Source: Thermospira aquatica | GTDB lineage: Bacteria; Spirochaetota; Brevinematia; Brevinematales; Thermospiraceae | NCBI RefSeq assembly: GCF_023525255.1 | Contig: NZ_CP073355.1 | Location: forward strand, 2,418,001-2,482,000 | DNA: 64,000 bases | Direction: 5' to 3' | In this document: positions 8,515-17,680 of the stretch, in pieces | Layout of the letters: every line of letters begins with the position of its first letter | Position numbering within the stretch: the stretch's first letter is position 1 | Made by a program: the position numbers and the translations under genes | The notes under the pieces: generated by a model | Database searches by the model: none | What the model saw: the letters and a program-made list of their open reading frames with translations, nothing else | What the model was told of the DNA's origin: nothing

Positions 8515-10254
8515 TCAAGACTGACGATCCCGATACTTTTCTATCAGTTCAAACAAATTTAAAACAATAACATCCCGACTACTTAAGGTCAAAACCCCAG
8601 CAACTATAGCAAGCTTATTATTCATACCAAACACACTTTTTATCACTGCTCTATTTTCCCCAATAATCCTCCCAACAAGAAGAGCATAATCCCTATTATG
8701 ATGAGAAATAATAATAATATTCTCTTTATGAATGTCCTCCTGAGAAGAGATATCATAAAAAAGTCTAGCAAGATCTACCACAGGAATCCATTTATGCTCG
8801 TATTCTAGCATTTCTTCGCCTTCTATCATAGCAATCTTTGATTCACTTAAAAGGAGAACTTTTTCTATATTGAGTGAGGGAATAGCAAAGATATCTTCCC
8901 TTATCTGAAAGATAGTCACTGACATAACAGAGGCATTGAGGGGAAAACTCAAAGAAAAAGTTGTACCCTTATATTTTTCAGAGTGAACTACAACCTCACT
9001 ATTAAATTTCTTCATGGTATCCGCAACCACATCAAGACCAACACCCCTCCCGGAAAAGTCATTAACATCTTCCCTCGTAGAAAATCCTGGTCTAAAAATA
9101 AACTGCATAATTTCCTCGTCTGTGAGCCCATTTATTTCCTCTTGAGAAACTATACCATTTCGTAAAGCTTTCTCCTTCACCTTTTCTAAATCTATCCCTT
9201 TTCCATCGTCTTTTACCTCAATAATAATTCTATCCATGTGAGGATACGCCTTTAACATAACGTTTCCAGTGCGTGACTTCCCTAACTTTACTCGCTCTTC
9301 GGGCGACTCTATACCATGATCAACAGAATTTCTTAACAGATGAATAAGGACATTGTTAATATGCTCTATAAGCTGTTTATCTACCTCAACCATCTCTCCT
9401 TCCATAGTAAAACTCACTTCTTTCTGCGTAGAAACAGCGATATCTCGAACAAGCCTTGGATAATTATTAAAAATTGTTCCTAATGGCACAAGGATAAGGG
9501 AAGAAACGTGATCTTGAAATTGTTTCGTATACAATTCATAGAAATGCAACTCATAAGAAAATTCATCTCTTACTTTTTCTACAATCTCTATCAGAGAAGC
9601 AAGTGTATTTTTATTTATATTTTCAAAATCAATATCTTGTAATTTTTTTAGCAAGTATCTAAACCGTCCAATGTAGTTGGTAAAAATATTACTAAGATCA
9701 AGAAGAGTTTTAATTTTGTCAAATTTTATAGAAAGATAGTCGACCTTTTTTTTCTGAACCTCTTCTATTTTTTTTTCTATGTGCTGCCCTGCCTTTTGGG
9801 GACTTTCTTTTTGAAGAACGACGGGAATATTGTCTGAAACATTTTCTTCTCTTGTTTGGTTTTCCGAAGTCTCTTTAAAAATTTCCTCAATTTTTTTCTG
9901 AAACATCTCCTCAAAATTTTCTTCTAAAACCGTTTCTTCTGGTATTTTCTCTATAGTATCTTGTATCCAATCCAACCACTGTAAAATAAAATTTATAAAA
10001 GAGCTTGTAATCTTCTGATCTTTTGTCTCAAGAAACTCAAAAACATTTTCTATCTGATGAGCCACTTTACTAATATTATTCATTCCTATCATTCTACTGG
10101 ACCCTTTAAGGGTATGGATTTTTCTCTTTATTTCCACAACAACTTCTTTTTGATCAGAATTACTTTCAAGTTCCAGCAAAAGATTATTTATAGAACCCAA
10201 AATATTCCGAGCTTCTTGGCTAAAAATTTGCTTAATTTCTTCTGTGAGAATCAT
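8515..10254 (-). CDS. cheA: Chemotaxis histidine kinase CheA without P2 domain
   Basis: Autophosphorylating kinase of a chemosensory array. The P1/Hpt domain carries the phospho-accepting His47 in IHTLKGSSRMIG. A low-complexity acidic linker (about 105-175) follows where a CheY-binding P2 domain would normally sit, then the P3 dimerisation helices, the ATPase P4 with HLLRNSVDHGIE, VKDDGKGID and GRGVGLDVV, and a CheW-like P5 domain. 579 residues, shorter than the usual 650-700, consistent with loss of P2. The start overlaps the upstream cheW-like gene by 23 bp. Last gene of the operon; very AT-rich. Confidence 0.95.
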   Translation of the reverse strand: MILTEEIKQIFSQEARNILGSINNLLLELESNSDQKEVVVEIKRKIHTLKGSSRMIGMNNISKVAHQIENVFEFLETKDQKITSSFINFILQWLDWIQDTIEKIPEETVLEENFEEMFQKKIEEIFKETSENQTREENVSDNIPVVLQKESPQKAGQHIEKKIEEVQKKKVDYLSIKFDKIKTLLDLSNIFTNYIGRFRYLLKKLQDIDFENINKNTLASLIEIVEKVRDEFSYELHFYELYTKQFQDHVSSLILVPLGTIFNNYPRLVRDIAVSTQKEVSFTMEGEMVEVDKQLIEHINNVLIHLLRNSVDHGIESPEERVKLGKSRTGNVMLKAYPHMDRIIIEVKDDGKGIDLEKVKEKALRNGIVSQEEINGLTDEEIMQFIFRPGFSTREDVNDFSGRGVGLDVVADTMKKFNSEVVVHSEKYKGTTFSLSFPLNASVMSVTIFQIREDIFAIPSLNIEKVLLLSESKIAMIEGEEMLEYEHKWIPVVDLARLFYDISSQEDIHKENIIIISHHNRDYALLVGRIIGENRAVIKSVFGMNNKLAIVAGVLTLSSRDVIVLNLFELIEKYRDRQS

Positions 10255-10747
10255 AAGAAACTCCTTTTTTCTTATAGAAAATACCGTTTACAATTTCAAC
10301 AGCTGTCACTATTTCACAAAAACTTAAAAATAACGAGGATATACCATCAACATACACCAACCCGTAAAAAACAGGCAAAAATTGCTTTTTCAATAAAAAT
10401 TCTGAAAAAAGAAAAATATCTTTTTCGGCTATCTTTTTTTCATCAAATGAATGAGGAAAACAAACTGCATATTTTACTTTATTCCCATTATCAGTGATAA
10501 GGGCAGCAAATTGTGGTACCTTTCTTTTTTCAACATCTAACAACAACTGGAAATCCAAAAGAGGAATCCACTCATCATTACTTGAATAAATGTGGGGAAC
10601 TTCATACATCGTATCAGCCAATCGTTTTCTTTGTAACCTCTCTTTTGAAAGCAAACTAATTTCTTTAATTTCATCATAATAAATACTAAAAAAATAATTC
10701 TCAATTCTCGTCACAAGAAAATTATATTCCTTTTCCCTACTTTCCAC
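10232..10747 (-). CDS. Divergent CheW-like protein
   Basis: 171 residues; the pattern FLVTRIENYFFSIYYDEIKE followed later by DEWIPLLDFQLLLD fits a CheW-like fold, but conservation is low. It is the second CheW-type gene of the operon and overlaps cheA by 23 bp, so a coupling role between receptor and kinase is likely. Start is GTG 10747 with AAAGGAG. It lacks the well-kept VRGxIIPV motif seen in the neighbouring CheW, so it may be an accessory or system-specific scaffold. Confidence 0.65.
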   Translation of the reverse strand: MESREKEYNFLVTRIENYFFSIYYDEIKEISLLSKERLQRKRLADTMYEVPHIYSSNDEWIPLLDFQLLLDVEKRKVPQFAALITDNGNKVKYAVCFPHSFDEKKIAEKDIFLFSEFLLKKQFLPVFYGLVYVDGISSLFLSFCEIVTAVEIVNGIFYKKKGVSYDSHRRN

Positions 10748-10809
10748 TGTACACTCCTTTCAAAAAAGGAAAAGTGAACTTCTCTGTTCCATAGTGGTTA
10801 CTCATAGAT

Positions 10810-11310
10810 TCACTTCATAAAATCCGAATCATACAATGCCTCAATATCTACCACGCTTGCCACTTGCTTTTCTTCCATATCAAATTCATACGATATAATA
10901 TTCAATACTTTATTCTCCTGCAAATGAAAGATGGGTTTAAGCGCTTTCGAAGACACCTGATATAAATCTTTAATCTCCTCTACTCCAAAAGCAACGGGAA
11001 AATTTTTCTCTACAATAATAGCATATTTTATCCCCTCTCTAGAAGAAGATAAATTTAATATTTTACTCAACGAAATCACAGGTATGATGTTTCCTCGAAC
11101 ATTTAAAAGTCCAAGTATCCACTCATCTACAAGAGGAATATTCACCATATTTTGGATATTTGCTTCACTTACCTCCACAAGATACTCTATAGAAACTGCA
11201 TAGTATTCGCTCCCTTCTCTCGCAACAAGAAAACTATAATAAAGATTCTCATCCTCTTTGATTTCTTTCTTCCCAAGAATATTTTGTATCACCTCTTTTA
11301 CATATGACAT
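10810..11310 (-). CDS. cheW: Chemotaxis coupling protein CheW
   Basis: Links the receptor to CheA in the array. The 166 residues contain the CheW core motifs EYYAVSIEYLVEVSE and NVRGNIIPVISLSKIL. A short N-terminal extension of about 25 residues precedes the domain. It sits 10 bp after the phosphatase gene and 62 bp before the second CheW-like gene in the same operon. Confidence 0.92.
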   Translation of the reverse strand: MSYVKEVIQNILGKKEIKEDENLYYSFLVAREGSEYYAVSIEYLVEVSEANIQNMVNIPLVDEWILGLLNVRGNIIPVISLSKILNLSSSREGIKYAIIVEKNFPVAFGVEEIKDLYQVSSKALKPIFHLQENKVLNIISYEFDMEEKQVASVVDIEALYDSDFMK

Positions 11311-11320
11311 ACCGCCTCCT

Positions 11321-12520
11321 CTAAAATAACTCTATTCCAAAAATAGTCACATCATCCGATACCATTTGTTTGGTATAATTATAAAAATCTTGAAGAACCA
11401 TCTTTAATATTGTCGGCATATTTTGTTTATAATTTTTCTTCATTACTTCCTCTATTCTTTCAATCCCGTATTGTTCTCCACTCTCTGGAGAAGTTGCCTC
11501 TATAATACCATCGGTAAACAAGAAAAGTTTATCCCCCTTCTCCAGAACAAACTCATCCACACTAAATTCTGGCTCTTCTCCAAGGAGCTCTTTGGTATAA
11601 ATACCGATAAGCTTGTACTTTCCATTATCTAATTCCAAGAGTTCTCCTGAACTCTTTAAAAGCACGATAGGATTTTGAAATTCATTGGTATACAATACCG
11701 AATGTTTCGTTTCATCCAAAACAAGATAACTTACAGTAGCATACTTCGTCTCCGGAAAGATAGAAGAGAGTTTTGTATTAAGATCTGCCATTGCTTTATC
11801 GGGAGAAGGATTATTCTCTATTGATTCAATCACAGCATTTCTAAACACAAGCATAAGAAGAGCCGCAGGAATACCATGTCCCGAAATATCCCCAAGTAAA
11901 ACGCCTATTCTATCCTTGTCAATCCTGCGAAGAGTAAAAAAATCTCCTCCTATTATATTTGACATTTTGTTATAATACGCTATCTTGAAAACTGAACTTT
12001 GAACATTCTTGAGTTCTTTAAACTCGGCCAGAAGACTCTGTGCTGTCTCCAATTCCATTTTCATCCGTTTATCTCTTTCTTTAAGCTCTGCAAGAAGTCT
12101 CTCGTTTTCTTTCCTGAGTTGGTAATTCATAAAACATTTTTCAATAGCAAAGAAAATATCAGATTTAATGAGATCTATTTCGTCTTTTATAATGTAATCG
12201 TCTGCTTTTCTCATCATCTCTACTATTTTTTGCTTACTTCCCTGAGCACTTAAAACAATGATCAACACCTCATCACCAAATTTCTCTCGTAAAGCATTAA
12301 CCAACGCTTCTCCATTCATTTCTGGCATATCAAAATCAGTAATCACCATATCGACCTTTTGAAACTTTTCAATCTTTGTTAATGCGTCTTTTCCATTTTC
12401 ACAAGTAATTAATTGAGTAAAGCCTTTCTCTTTTAAGCAATTCGCTATCACTGTCCTGATAACTTCTGAGTCGTCGACTACATAGATATATTTGTCAAAT
12501 ATTTTCTCTAGCAATTGCAT
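11321..12520 (-). CDS. Response regulator fused to PP2C/SpoIIE-type phosphatase
   Basis: An N-terminal receiver domain (about 10-125) carries the acidic pair in YVVDDSE, phospho-acceptor Asp62 in VITDFDMPEMNG and Lys in IIKDEID. A short coiled coil (about 135-170) leads to a serine phosphatase domain with metal-binding motifs GGDFF, GDISGHGIPAALLM, LFTDGIIEA and a final SDDVTIFGIEL. The family usually dephosphorylates anti-sigma antagonists or other Ser/Thr-phosphoproteins when its receiver is phosphorylated. Its stop lies 10 bp from cheW and its start touches the cheR stop, so it is the likely output of this CheA. The substrate is not in the window as far as I can see. Confidence 0.9.
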   Translation of the reverse strand: MQLLEKIFDKYIYVVDDSEVIRTVIANCLKEKGFTQLITCENGKDALTKIEKFQKVDMVITDFDMPEMNGEALVNALREKFGDEVLIIVLSAQGSKQKIVEMMRKADDYIIKDEIDLIKSDIFFAIEKCFMNYQLRKENERLLAELKERDKRMKMELETAQSLLAEFKELKNVQSSVFKIAYYNKMSNIIGGDFFTLRRIDKDRIGVLLGDISGHGIPAALLMLVFRNAVIESIENNPSPDKAMADLNTKLSSIFPETKYATVSYLVLDETKHSVLYTNEFQNPIVLLKSSGELLELDNGKYKLIGIYTKELLGEEPEFSVDEFVLEKGDKLFLFTDGIIEATSPESGEQYGIERIEEVMKKNYKQNMPTILKMVLQDFYNYTKQMVSDDVTIFGIELF

Positions 12521-13972
12521 CTATACTTCCTCTGATATAATTTTATTTATCGCAGTATAAAACTGTACTCTACGATTGGGATTATAGGGGAAAAAACTTC
12601 CACTTCCATCGTCTCCTACCTCTTTTAAAATGGCAAAAATTTCTCTAGCTTTTGTCTTGTTATTAAGCATTGTATAAACTTTATACATAAGGTACAAAGT
12701 AATTTTGTTGTTTTGATTCAATCTATAAGCAATACTTACAGATAACAAGGCTTCCGTCGGTCTATCCGAAAGCAAAAATATACAAGCATTCAAGTTATGA
12801 GCATCTAGAGAATTAGCTCTTTTTTCGACAGCCATTTCTCCCATTTTTTGCGCTTCTGCTAGATTATTTTTGTCTATAAAAAACTCTCCAAACAAAAGAA
12901 ATGCCTTCTCATCCTGAATAAACGAAGGATCCCTTGAGTACATCTGGAAAAAACAAGAATAAAGCTCCATCATCTTGGCATCTCTATTTGTAAGATAGTT
13001 TTTCATAATATGATACAAAAATTCATCGTAGGATTCAAACAACTCTTTTTTTACCCCTTCCTCACTAGTCGATAAGACGTGATTCTCACAAACCGACAAC
13101 TTCTTATTTTCTGTCTTCTTTATCTCAACTTCAAGCTTTTGCTCCTCTTTCTTTTGCTCTTCTTTCTTGTAATAGTAGGTATGATCATGCCAACACAGAG
13201 CAAAACGATGATGAACCATATTGAGAGTTTCTGAATATCCTAAAAAAAGATACCCGTGGGTATTTAAACTATTATAGAATTTTTGAATAAGTTTTTCAAT
13301 AGAAAGATTATCAAAATAAATAATTACATTCTCACAAAAGATAATATCAAATTTCATCGAATCCAGAATCCCACCAGGAGCAAGAAGATTCTGATGGAAA
13401 AAAAGAACCTTTGATTTTATATGACTTTTGAGATGATAAAGTGTTCGTAAGTTCCTAACTTCTTTTTCAAAGTATTTCTCTATGTAATAATTATCAATAT
13501 TTTTCATTTTGTACTCTGAGTATATTCCTTTTTGAGCTTCTTTTATAGCCTCCTGTGATATATCAACCGCACATAGAGTAACCTCCCAATCTTTTAAAGC
13601 ATCTTGAAAACTATCATCAAGAATCATTGCAATGGTGTAAGGCTCTTCTCCTGTAGCACACCCTGCAGAGAGTATGGAAAGTTTTTTATCTTTTTTAAGA
13701 GTTATAAGTTCAGGGAGAATAATCTCTTTCAAGGTTCTAAAATGATCCCGGTTTCTATAAAAACTTGTTTCTTGAACAGTAAAATACGTGGCAAGCTCTA
13801 TAACTCTTCGAAAATCACTTTGAAGAAGAGCAAGATAGGCATCAGGAGAAAAATTCTCTCGTTGAAGAATGGTGTTAATTATAGACAACAAAAAACTATC
13901 TTTTTCCTCTGTAAGCGAAATACCTGTCACTTCTTTCAAAATTTTTTTTGCTTCTTTCAAATACCTTTCCAT
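12521..13972 (-). CDS. cheR: Chemoreceptor methyltransferase CheR with C-terminal repeat region
   Basis: Transfers methyl groups from SAM to receptor glutamates. The N-terminal helical domain and SAM motif SILSAGCATGEEPYTIAM (about residues 98-115) and FDIIFCENVIIYF are plain. After about residue 270, a lysine/glutamate-rich linker and a helical region of about 200 residues with TPR-like repeats (ANSLDAHNLNACIFLLSDR) extend the protein to 483 residues, longer than simple CheR (about 270). Such TPR extensions are known in CheR of alternative chemosensory pathways. Directly precedes the phosphatase gene. Confidence 0.92.
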   Translation of the reverse strand: MERYLKEAKKILKEVTGISLTEEKDSFLLSIINTILQRENFSPDAYLALLQSDFRRVIELATYFTVQETSFYRNRDHFRTLKEIILPELITLKKDKKLSILSAGCATGEEPYTIAMILDDSFQDALKDWEVTLCAVDISQEAIKEAQKGIYSEYKMKNIDNYYIEKYFEKEVRNLRTLYHLKSHIKSKVLFFHQNLLAPGGILDSMKFDIIFCENVIIYFDNLSIEKLIQKFYNSLNTHGYLFLGYSETLNMVHHRFALCWHDHTYYYKKEEQKKEEQKLEVEIKKTENKKLSVCENHVLSTSEEGVKKELFESYDEFLYHIMKNYLTNRDAKMMELYSCFFQMYSRDPSFIQDEKAFLLFGEFFIDKNNLAEAQKMGEMAVEKRANSLDAHNLNACIFLLSDRPTEALLSVSIAYRLNQNNKITLYLMYKVYTMLNNKTKAREIFAILKEVGDDGSGSFFPYNPNRRVQFYTAINKIISEEV

Positions 13973-13998
13973 AAAGTGTTACACCCCCTTCGTGTTTT

Positions 13999-15063
13999 TT
14001 AAAAAAATTCTGTAAGTTGATTAAGAAAATCTACTATTTCATTGATTCTCATGATCTTATCTGCCAAGCCACTCTCTATAACTGCCCGTGGCATTCCATA
14101 AATAATACAATCTTCCTCCGCTTCTGTAATAATAGTCCCTTGATTCTCTTTGATAAACTTTGCCCCCTTCTTACCGTCTTCTCCCATACCGGTAAGAACG
14201 ATACCTATTGCTCTTTCTTTATAAACTTTTCCCAGAAATTCAAACATATAATCAGCAGATGGTCTGATTCCATATATTGGAGGAGCATCAAAAAACTTAA
14301 ACCTTCCCTCTGGAGAAAATGTCAAATGACGATCCACATTTACAAGATATATTTTGCCAGGTTCTGGGAGTCCTCCTTCTTGTACAAACTCACATTTTGC
14401 CTGCGTATGTAACATAAGCCATTCTCGTAAACTTTCTACAAAATTATGGGGAATATGTTGGATCACAACTATAGGATAAGTTGGTTTCTTGATTTGAGAA
14501 AAAATTTTCTTCAGGGTCTGGGGACCGCCCGTCGAAGAAGCAATCCCTACCACCGGAAAAAGTTCTTTTTTAGAACGTAACGACTTATTTTTTGCGAGAA
14601 GTTCAAGCCGTTCTTTTTTTTCAGCAAGCTCTTTAATTTTTAAATCGCTTATTCTTTTCACAACCTTAAAACCATAAAAAATCTTTATCTTCTGAAAAAG
14701 ATTTTTTTCTAAATATTCCTCGATTCCTGCCGTTGTCATATTTTCAGGTTTTTCTACAACATCGACCGCCCCAGCTTCAAGAGACTTCATAACAAGATCC
14801 GCGATTTTCTTGGTAGCAGCACTGAAAACAATTATCGGCAAAGGCTTCTCTTCCATAATTTTCTTTATAGCAGTAAGCCCATCCATGACCGGCATCTCAA
14901 TATCCATGATCACAACATCAGGGGTCATGGTTTTAAGAAAATGAAGCGCCTCTTCGCCATTGTAAACATTGCCCACAATCTCAATCTCTGTCTTTTTCTC
15001 AAAAAATTTTTTTAGCACCTCGTGAACAACAGGGGAGTCATCTACCAGTAAAACCTTAATCAC
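13999..15063 (-). CDS. cheB: Chemoreceptor methylesterase CheB
   Basis: Removes receptor methyl groups for adaptation. The receiver domain holds Asp54 in VIMDIEMPVMDG; a linker (about 125-168) leads to the esterase with catalytic Ser177 in ASSTGGPQT, His in VVIQHIPHNF and Asp in LTGMGEDGKKGA. 354 residues, the normal length. Lies 16 bp after the chemoreceptor gene and 26 bp before cheR. Confidence 0.95.
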   Translation of the reverse strand: MIKVLLVDDSPVVHEVLKKFFEKKTEIEIVGNVYNGEEALHFLKTMTPDVVIMDIEMPVMDGLTAIKKIMEEKPLPIIVFSAATKKIADLVMKSLEAGAVDVVEKPENMTTAGIEEYLEKNLFQKIKIFYGFKVVKRISDLKIKELAEKKERLELLAKNKSLRSKKELFPVVGIASSTGGPQTLKKIFSQIKKPTYPIVVIQHIPHNFVESLREWLMLHTQAKCEFVQEGGLPEPGKIYLVNVDRHLTFSPEGRFKFFDAPPIYGIRPSADYMFEFLGKVYKERAIGIVLTGMGEDGKKGAKFIKENQGTIITEAEEDCIIYGMPRAVIESGLADKIMRINEIVDFLNQLTEFF

Positions 15064-15079
15064 AGAGCTCCCCCCTATG

Positions 15080-17302
15080 TTATTTTTTGTAATTTTCGTA
15101 TTTATTGAGAATATTCCCTAAACTATTAGCCAAGTCAACAAGCTCTTTGATAGCCCCCAAACTTTGATTGGAAACTTCGACTGATTGTTTAGAGATTTCA
15201 GACATCTGTTTCATGGTTTCCGCTGCCTGCTGGGATCCAATCTCTTGCTGTTTGGTGGAAATCTCAATTTTCCTCATAAAAGAATAGTTGTTGTTTATCT
15301 CTGTTACAAGATTCTCGGTAGTATCAACAACTTCTTTTACTTTGGAGACGCTCTCTTTCATCTCTTGAACTTCTTTGTTAGAATTTTCGACTATCTTCTC
15401 AATAAAATTCTTGATTTCTTCAGCCGCTGCGGTCACCTTCTTAGCCGAGGCAATTGTTTCTTTCGAAAGCTCCCGGATTTCGGCAGAAACAACACTAAAT
15501 CCCTTACCAACCTCTCCTGCCCTTGCCGCCTCTATAGAAGCATTCAAAGAGAGAAGATTGGTTTTATTTGCCACATCGGTGATGATTTTTACCATCTCAC
15601 TAATAAACACTGATTTCTTGTTTAGATCTATAATCTCTTGCGCATTCTGACCCATCAGATCACTAATACTCATAATCCTCTCATAAGCTCCCTGAAGAGA
15701 AACTTTATTACTCGAAAGAACACTTACCATATTTTTCGTAGATTGCACCAACTGTTCCGTACTATCCGCAATTTGTTTCGCTGTAACAGAGAGTTCTTCT
15801 ATAGTAGCACTCACCTCTGTGATTCCACTCGAATGCTCCGTAGCAGCACTGATCTGTTCTTGACTTGAAGCCTCAAGCTCTTTCGCCACAGCAGTAAGTT
15901 TATTAATACCTTCGTCAATATTGACAAAAATCTCATTTAAATATTGAATAATTTGTTCTTTTTTCTTCTGGTCTTCGAGGATCAACTGCCGATTGAGTTC
16001 TTCTTCTTTGACAAGAAAGAAATGACAATTTTCTGGTTTATTAAATTTATTAAAAATAGCTACAGCCATCGATTCACAACTGTTGTATCCGCATGCGGAA
16101 CAGTTTTTAAAATCCTTTTCTTCTTTCTTTTGCATTGAAAAGTATATCTCTGTTTTTTCTTTATCAGAAGGCGTCTTCACATATTCTTTTACAATATACG
16201 AGAGATTGACATACTGTCTATCATATATTTTTGGTTTCCAGTATTTATCCAATAATTTCTCCAAAAGTTTTGGTCGTTCAGAACGTTTGATAGTTCCCTT
16301 CTTTTTATAAAACTGTATCATCTTTTCTGCTCTTTGCTTCACGTAGTGCTCTACTTGATCCATAGGAAGATTTCTCGCTGTTGTCCCGGTGCCACCATTA
16401 CAACCCATTTCACAATTAAGACAATCAACCAACAGAGGGGCTGCTTTTTTCTCTATGCTGCTAAAAAGCTCGGAAAGATAAGAATAAATAATATGAGGTC
16501 CTTCTATCTTTCGAGTTTTATAGCGTATTTCAGGAACTTCTCTTATAGCCGTTTCCAACAGACCACCAGGAGAAGAAAATAACACTGCTCTTTCAGCGGG
16601 ATCATTATCAAAATCCACTTCAGGATAACTCGAGAGTACAATATGATTGGCTTCAAAATAATCCTGAATACGTTTCATGGTTACATTATAGTCTCCAATA
16701 CCCACTTCGTCAAACTCTCTCCTCTTGGCAATACAGGGTGAAATAACTAACATTTTATGATTTCTATACTGAGGATAAAACTCTCTCACCATTTTCATGG
16801 TATGCATCATCGGACTATCAGCAGGAGCTAAAAACTGCAAGAGCTCAGGTTTATAAAGTTCAATATATGTCACTAAAGCAGGACAGGGTTGAGCGATTAC
16901 CGTTGTGGGCTTCTTCTCTTTTATATATTCAAGATACGATTTTATAGTAAGCTCAGCTCCAAAACTCACATCAAAAATCGCACTCACTCCCATCGATTTG
17001 AGCCAACCATTGAGTCGTAAAAAATTCTCCGGAAAATTTGCTGATACAGCAGGAGCAACAATAGCAACGATGGGTTCCTTTCGCCGGAGTGCTTCCATGG
17101 CTTTTTCAAAATCATCCACTATTACTCTTGCGCCATGAGTACACGCTGAAAGACACTCACCACAACCAATACAAAGATCTGAAATAACCTTGACATAATC
17201 ACCACTACCATCATTGCAGTATTTTACCTGACAAACGGAGATACATCGATGACAATTCACACATTTTTCAGGGTCTACATCAATTATCTTTGCTAAAGGC
17301 AT
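15080..17302 (-). CDS. Soluble chemoreceptor with [FeFe]-hydrogenase-like sensor
   Basis: Likely senses H2 or redox state and signals to CheA. Order of domains: two 4Fe-4S ferredoxin motifs (Cys14/17/20/24 and Cys44/47/50/54); an H-cluster domain with Cys140 in AQPCPAL, Cys190 with Lys193 and Glu196 in SPCIAKRRE, and Cys297/Cys301 in NCEMGCNGG; a further Fe-S motif (Cys401, 404, 409, 426); then a chemoreceptor signalling coiled coil (about 440-735) with tip [20 protein letters not shown]. All four cysteines that would hold the cubane of the H-cluster are present, but the residue before Cys140, a proton-relay Cys in catalytic enzymes, is Pro, as expected of a sensor with weak catalysis. No membrane helix. 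Start ATG 17302 behind AAGGGGG; first gene of the che operon. Confidence 0.92.
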   Translation of the reverse strand: MPLAKIIDVDPEKCVNCHRCISVCQVKYCNDGSGDYVKVISDLCIGCGECLSACTHGARVIVDDFEKAMEALRRKEPIVAIVAPAVSANFPENFLRLNGWLKSMGVSAIFDVSFGAELTIKSYLEYIKEKKPTTVIAQPCPALVTYIELYKPELLQFLAPADSPMMHTMKMVREFYPQYRNHKMLVISPCIAKRREFDEVGIGDYNVTMKRIQDYFEANHIVLSSYPEVDFDNDPAERAVLFSSPGGLLETAIREVPEIRYKTRKIEGPHIIYSYLSELFSSIEKKAAPLLVDCLNCEMGCNGGTGTTARNLPMDQVEHYVKQRAEKMIQFYKKKGTIKRSERPKLLEKLLDKYWKPKIYDRQYVNLSYIVKEYVKTPSDKEKTEIYFSMQKKEEKDFKNCSACGYNSCESMAVAIFNKFNKPENCHFFLVKEEELNRQLILEDQKKKEQIIQYLNEIFVNIDEGINKLTAVAKELEASSQEQISAATEHSSGITEVSATIEELSVTAKQIADSTEQLVQSTKNMVSVLSSNKVSLQGAYERIMSISDLMGQNAQEIIDLNKKSVFISEMVKIITDVANKTNLLSLNASIEAARAGEVGKGFSVVSAEIRELSKETIASAKKVTAAAEEIKNFIEKIVENSNKEVQEMKESVSKVKEVVDTTENLVTEINNNYSFMRKIEISTKQQEIGSQQAAETMKQMSEISKQSVEVSNQSLGAIKELVDLANSLGNILNKYENYKK

Positions 17303-17337
17303 TGAAACCCCCTTGTTATAAATATCTTTAATTATTT

Positions 17338-17365
17338 TTTTCGGAATATATTCATTTCAACTTTA
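17338..17365 (-). promoter_or_regulatory. Candidate sigma28 (FliA)-type promoter of the che operon
   Basis: TAAAGTT (17365-17359) and TCCGAAAA (17345-17338) resemble the motility sigma consensus TAAAGTTT / GCCGATAA. TAAA to the -10 box is 16 bp, one more than the classical spacing. It would start transcription about 30 bp before the receptor ATG. No good sigma70 alternative is visible there. Confidence 0.4.
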
Positions 17366-17385
17366 ACAAACAATTGCATCCTCTT

Positions 17386-17526
17386 TCAAAAAATGCTGAC
17401 AAACCCCAGCATGGCATCAAGAAACTTCTGACTCATCCGTGGAGTTACCAGCACAAGGCCTGCTCCCAGAGCAGTCATCCCCCACGTAAACAAGGTCGCC
17501 AGCAAAGCAAGAAAAAGCGGATGCAT
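17386..17526 (-). pseudogene. Truncated N-terminus of a ZIP-family metal transporter
   Basis: A 46-codon frame starts at ATG 17526 behind a strong AGGAGGGAGT ribosome site. The peptide reads through FTWGMTALGAGLVLVTPRMS and LDAMLGFVS, matching the first membrane helix and following segment of ZIP zinc/iron transporters (about 250 residues when complete), then stops. The remainder of the transporter is absent; the che operon begins 84 bp further on. It sits directly behind the tRNA terminator, so it may not be transcribed. A deletion relic is the simplest reading. Confidence 0.7.
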
Positions 17527-17536
17527 ACTCCCTCCT

Positions 17537-17567
17537 AAAAAAAACGGCTTACCCTCACGGATAAGCC
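17537..17567 (-). terminator. Terminator after tRNA-Lys
   Basis: A 9-bp stem with one G-T pair (17546-17554 with 17559-17567) and GTGA loop, followed on the minus strand by G and eight T residues. It begins 5 bp after the tRNA 3' end. Confidence 0.88.
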
Positions 17568-17571
17568 AGAA

Positions 17572-17644
17572 TGAGCCGCCTGGGGCTCGAACCCAGGGCC
17601 CTCACATTAAAAGTGTGATGCTCTACCTGCTGAGCTAGCGGCCC
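17572..17644 (-). tRNA. tRNA-Lys (anticodon TTT)
   Basis: 73 nt with a 7-bp acceptor stem (one G-T pair), D-arm AGCTCAGCAGGTAGAGC, anticodon loop CTTTTAA giving anticodon TTT, and T-arm GGGTTCGAGCCC. The discriminator is A and CCA is not encoded. Confidence 0.96.
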
Positions 17645-17650
17645 AACCTC

Positions 17651-17672
17651 TTCATGGAACACACTCCATGAA
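17651..17672. other. Hairpin in the tRNA-Lys leader
   Basis: Perfect inverted repeat TTCATGGA / TCCATGAA with a 6-nt loop between the secF stop and the tRNA. No T-tract follows, so it is not a typical terminator; it could be a processing signal in the tRNA precursor. Confidence 0.5.
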
Positions 17673-17680
17673 GGAGATAT

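Noticed and set aside
17569-17572. Missing CCA on tRNA-Lys as a defect
   Set aside because: Many bacteria add CCA after transcription; the rest of the tRNA is complete.
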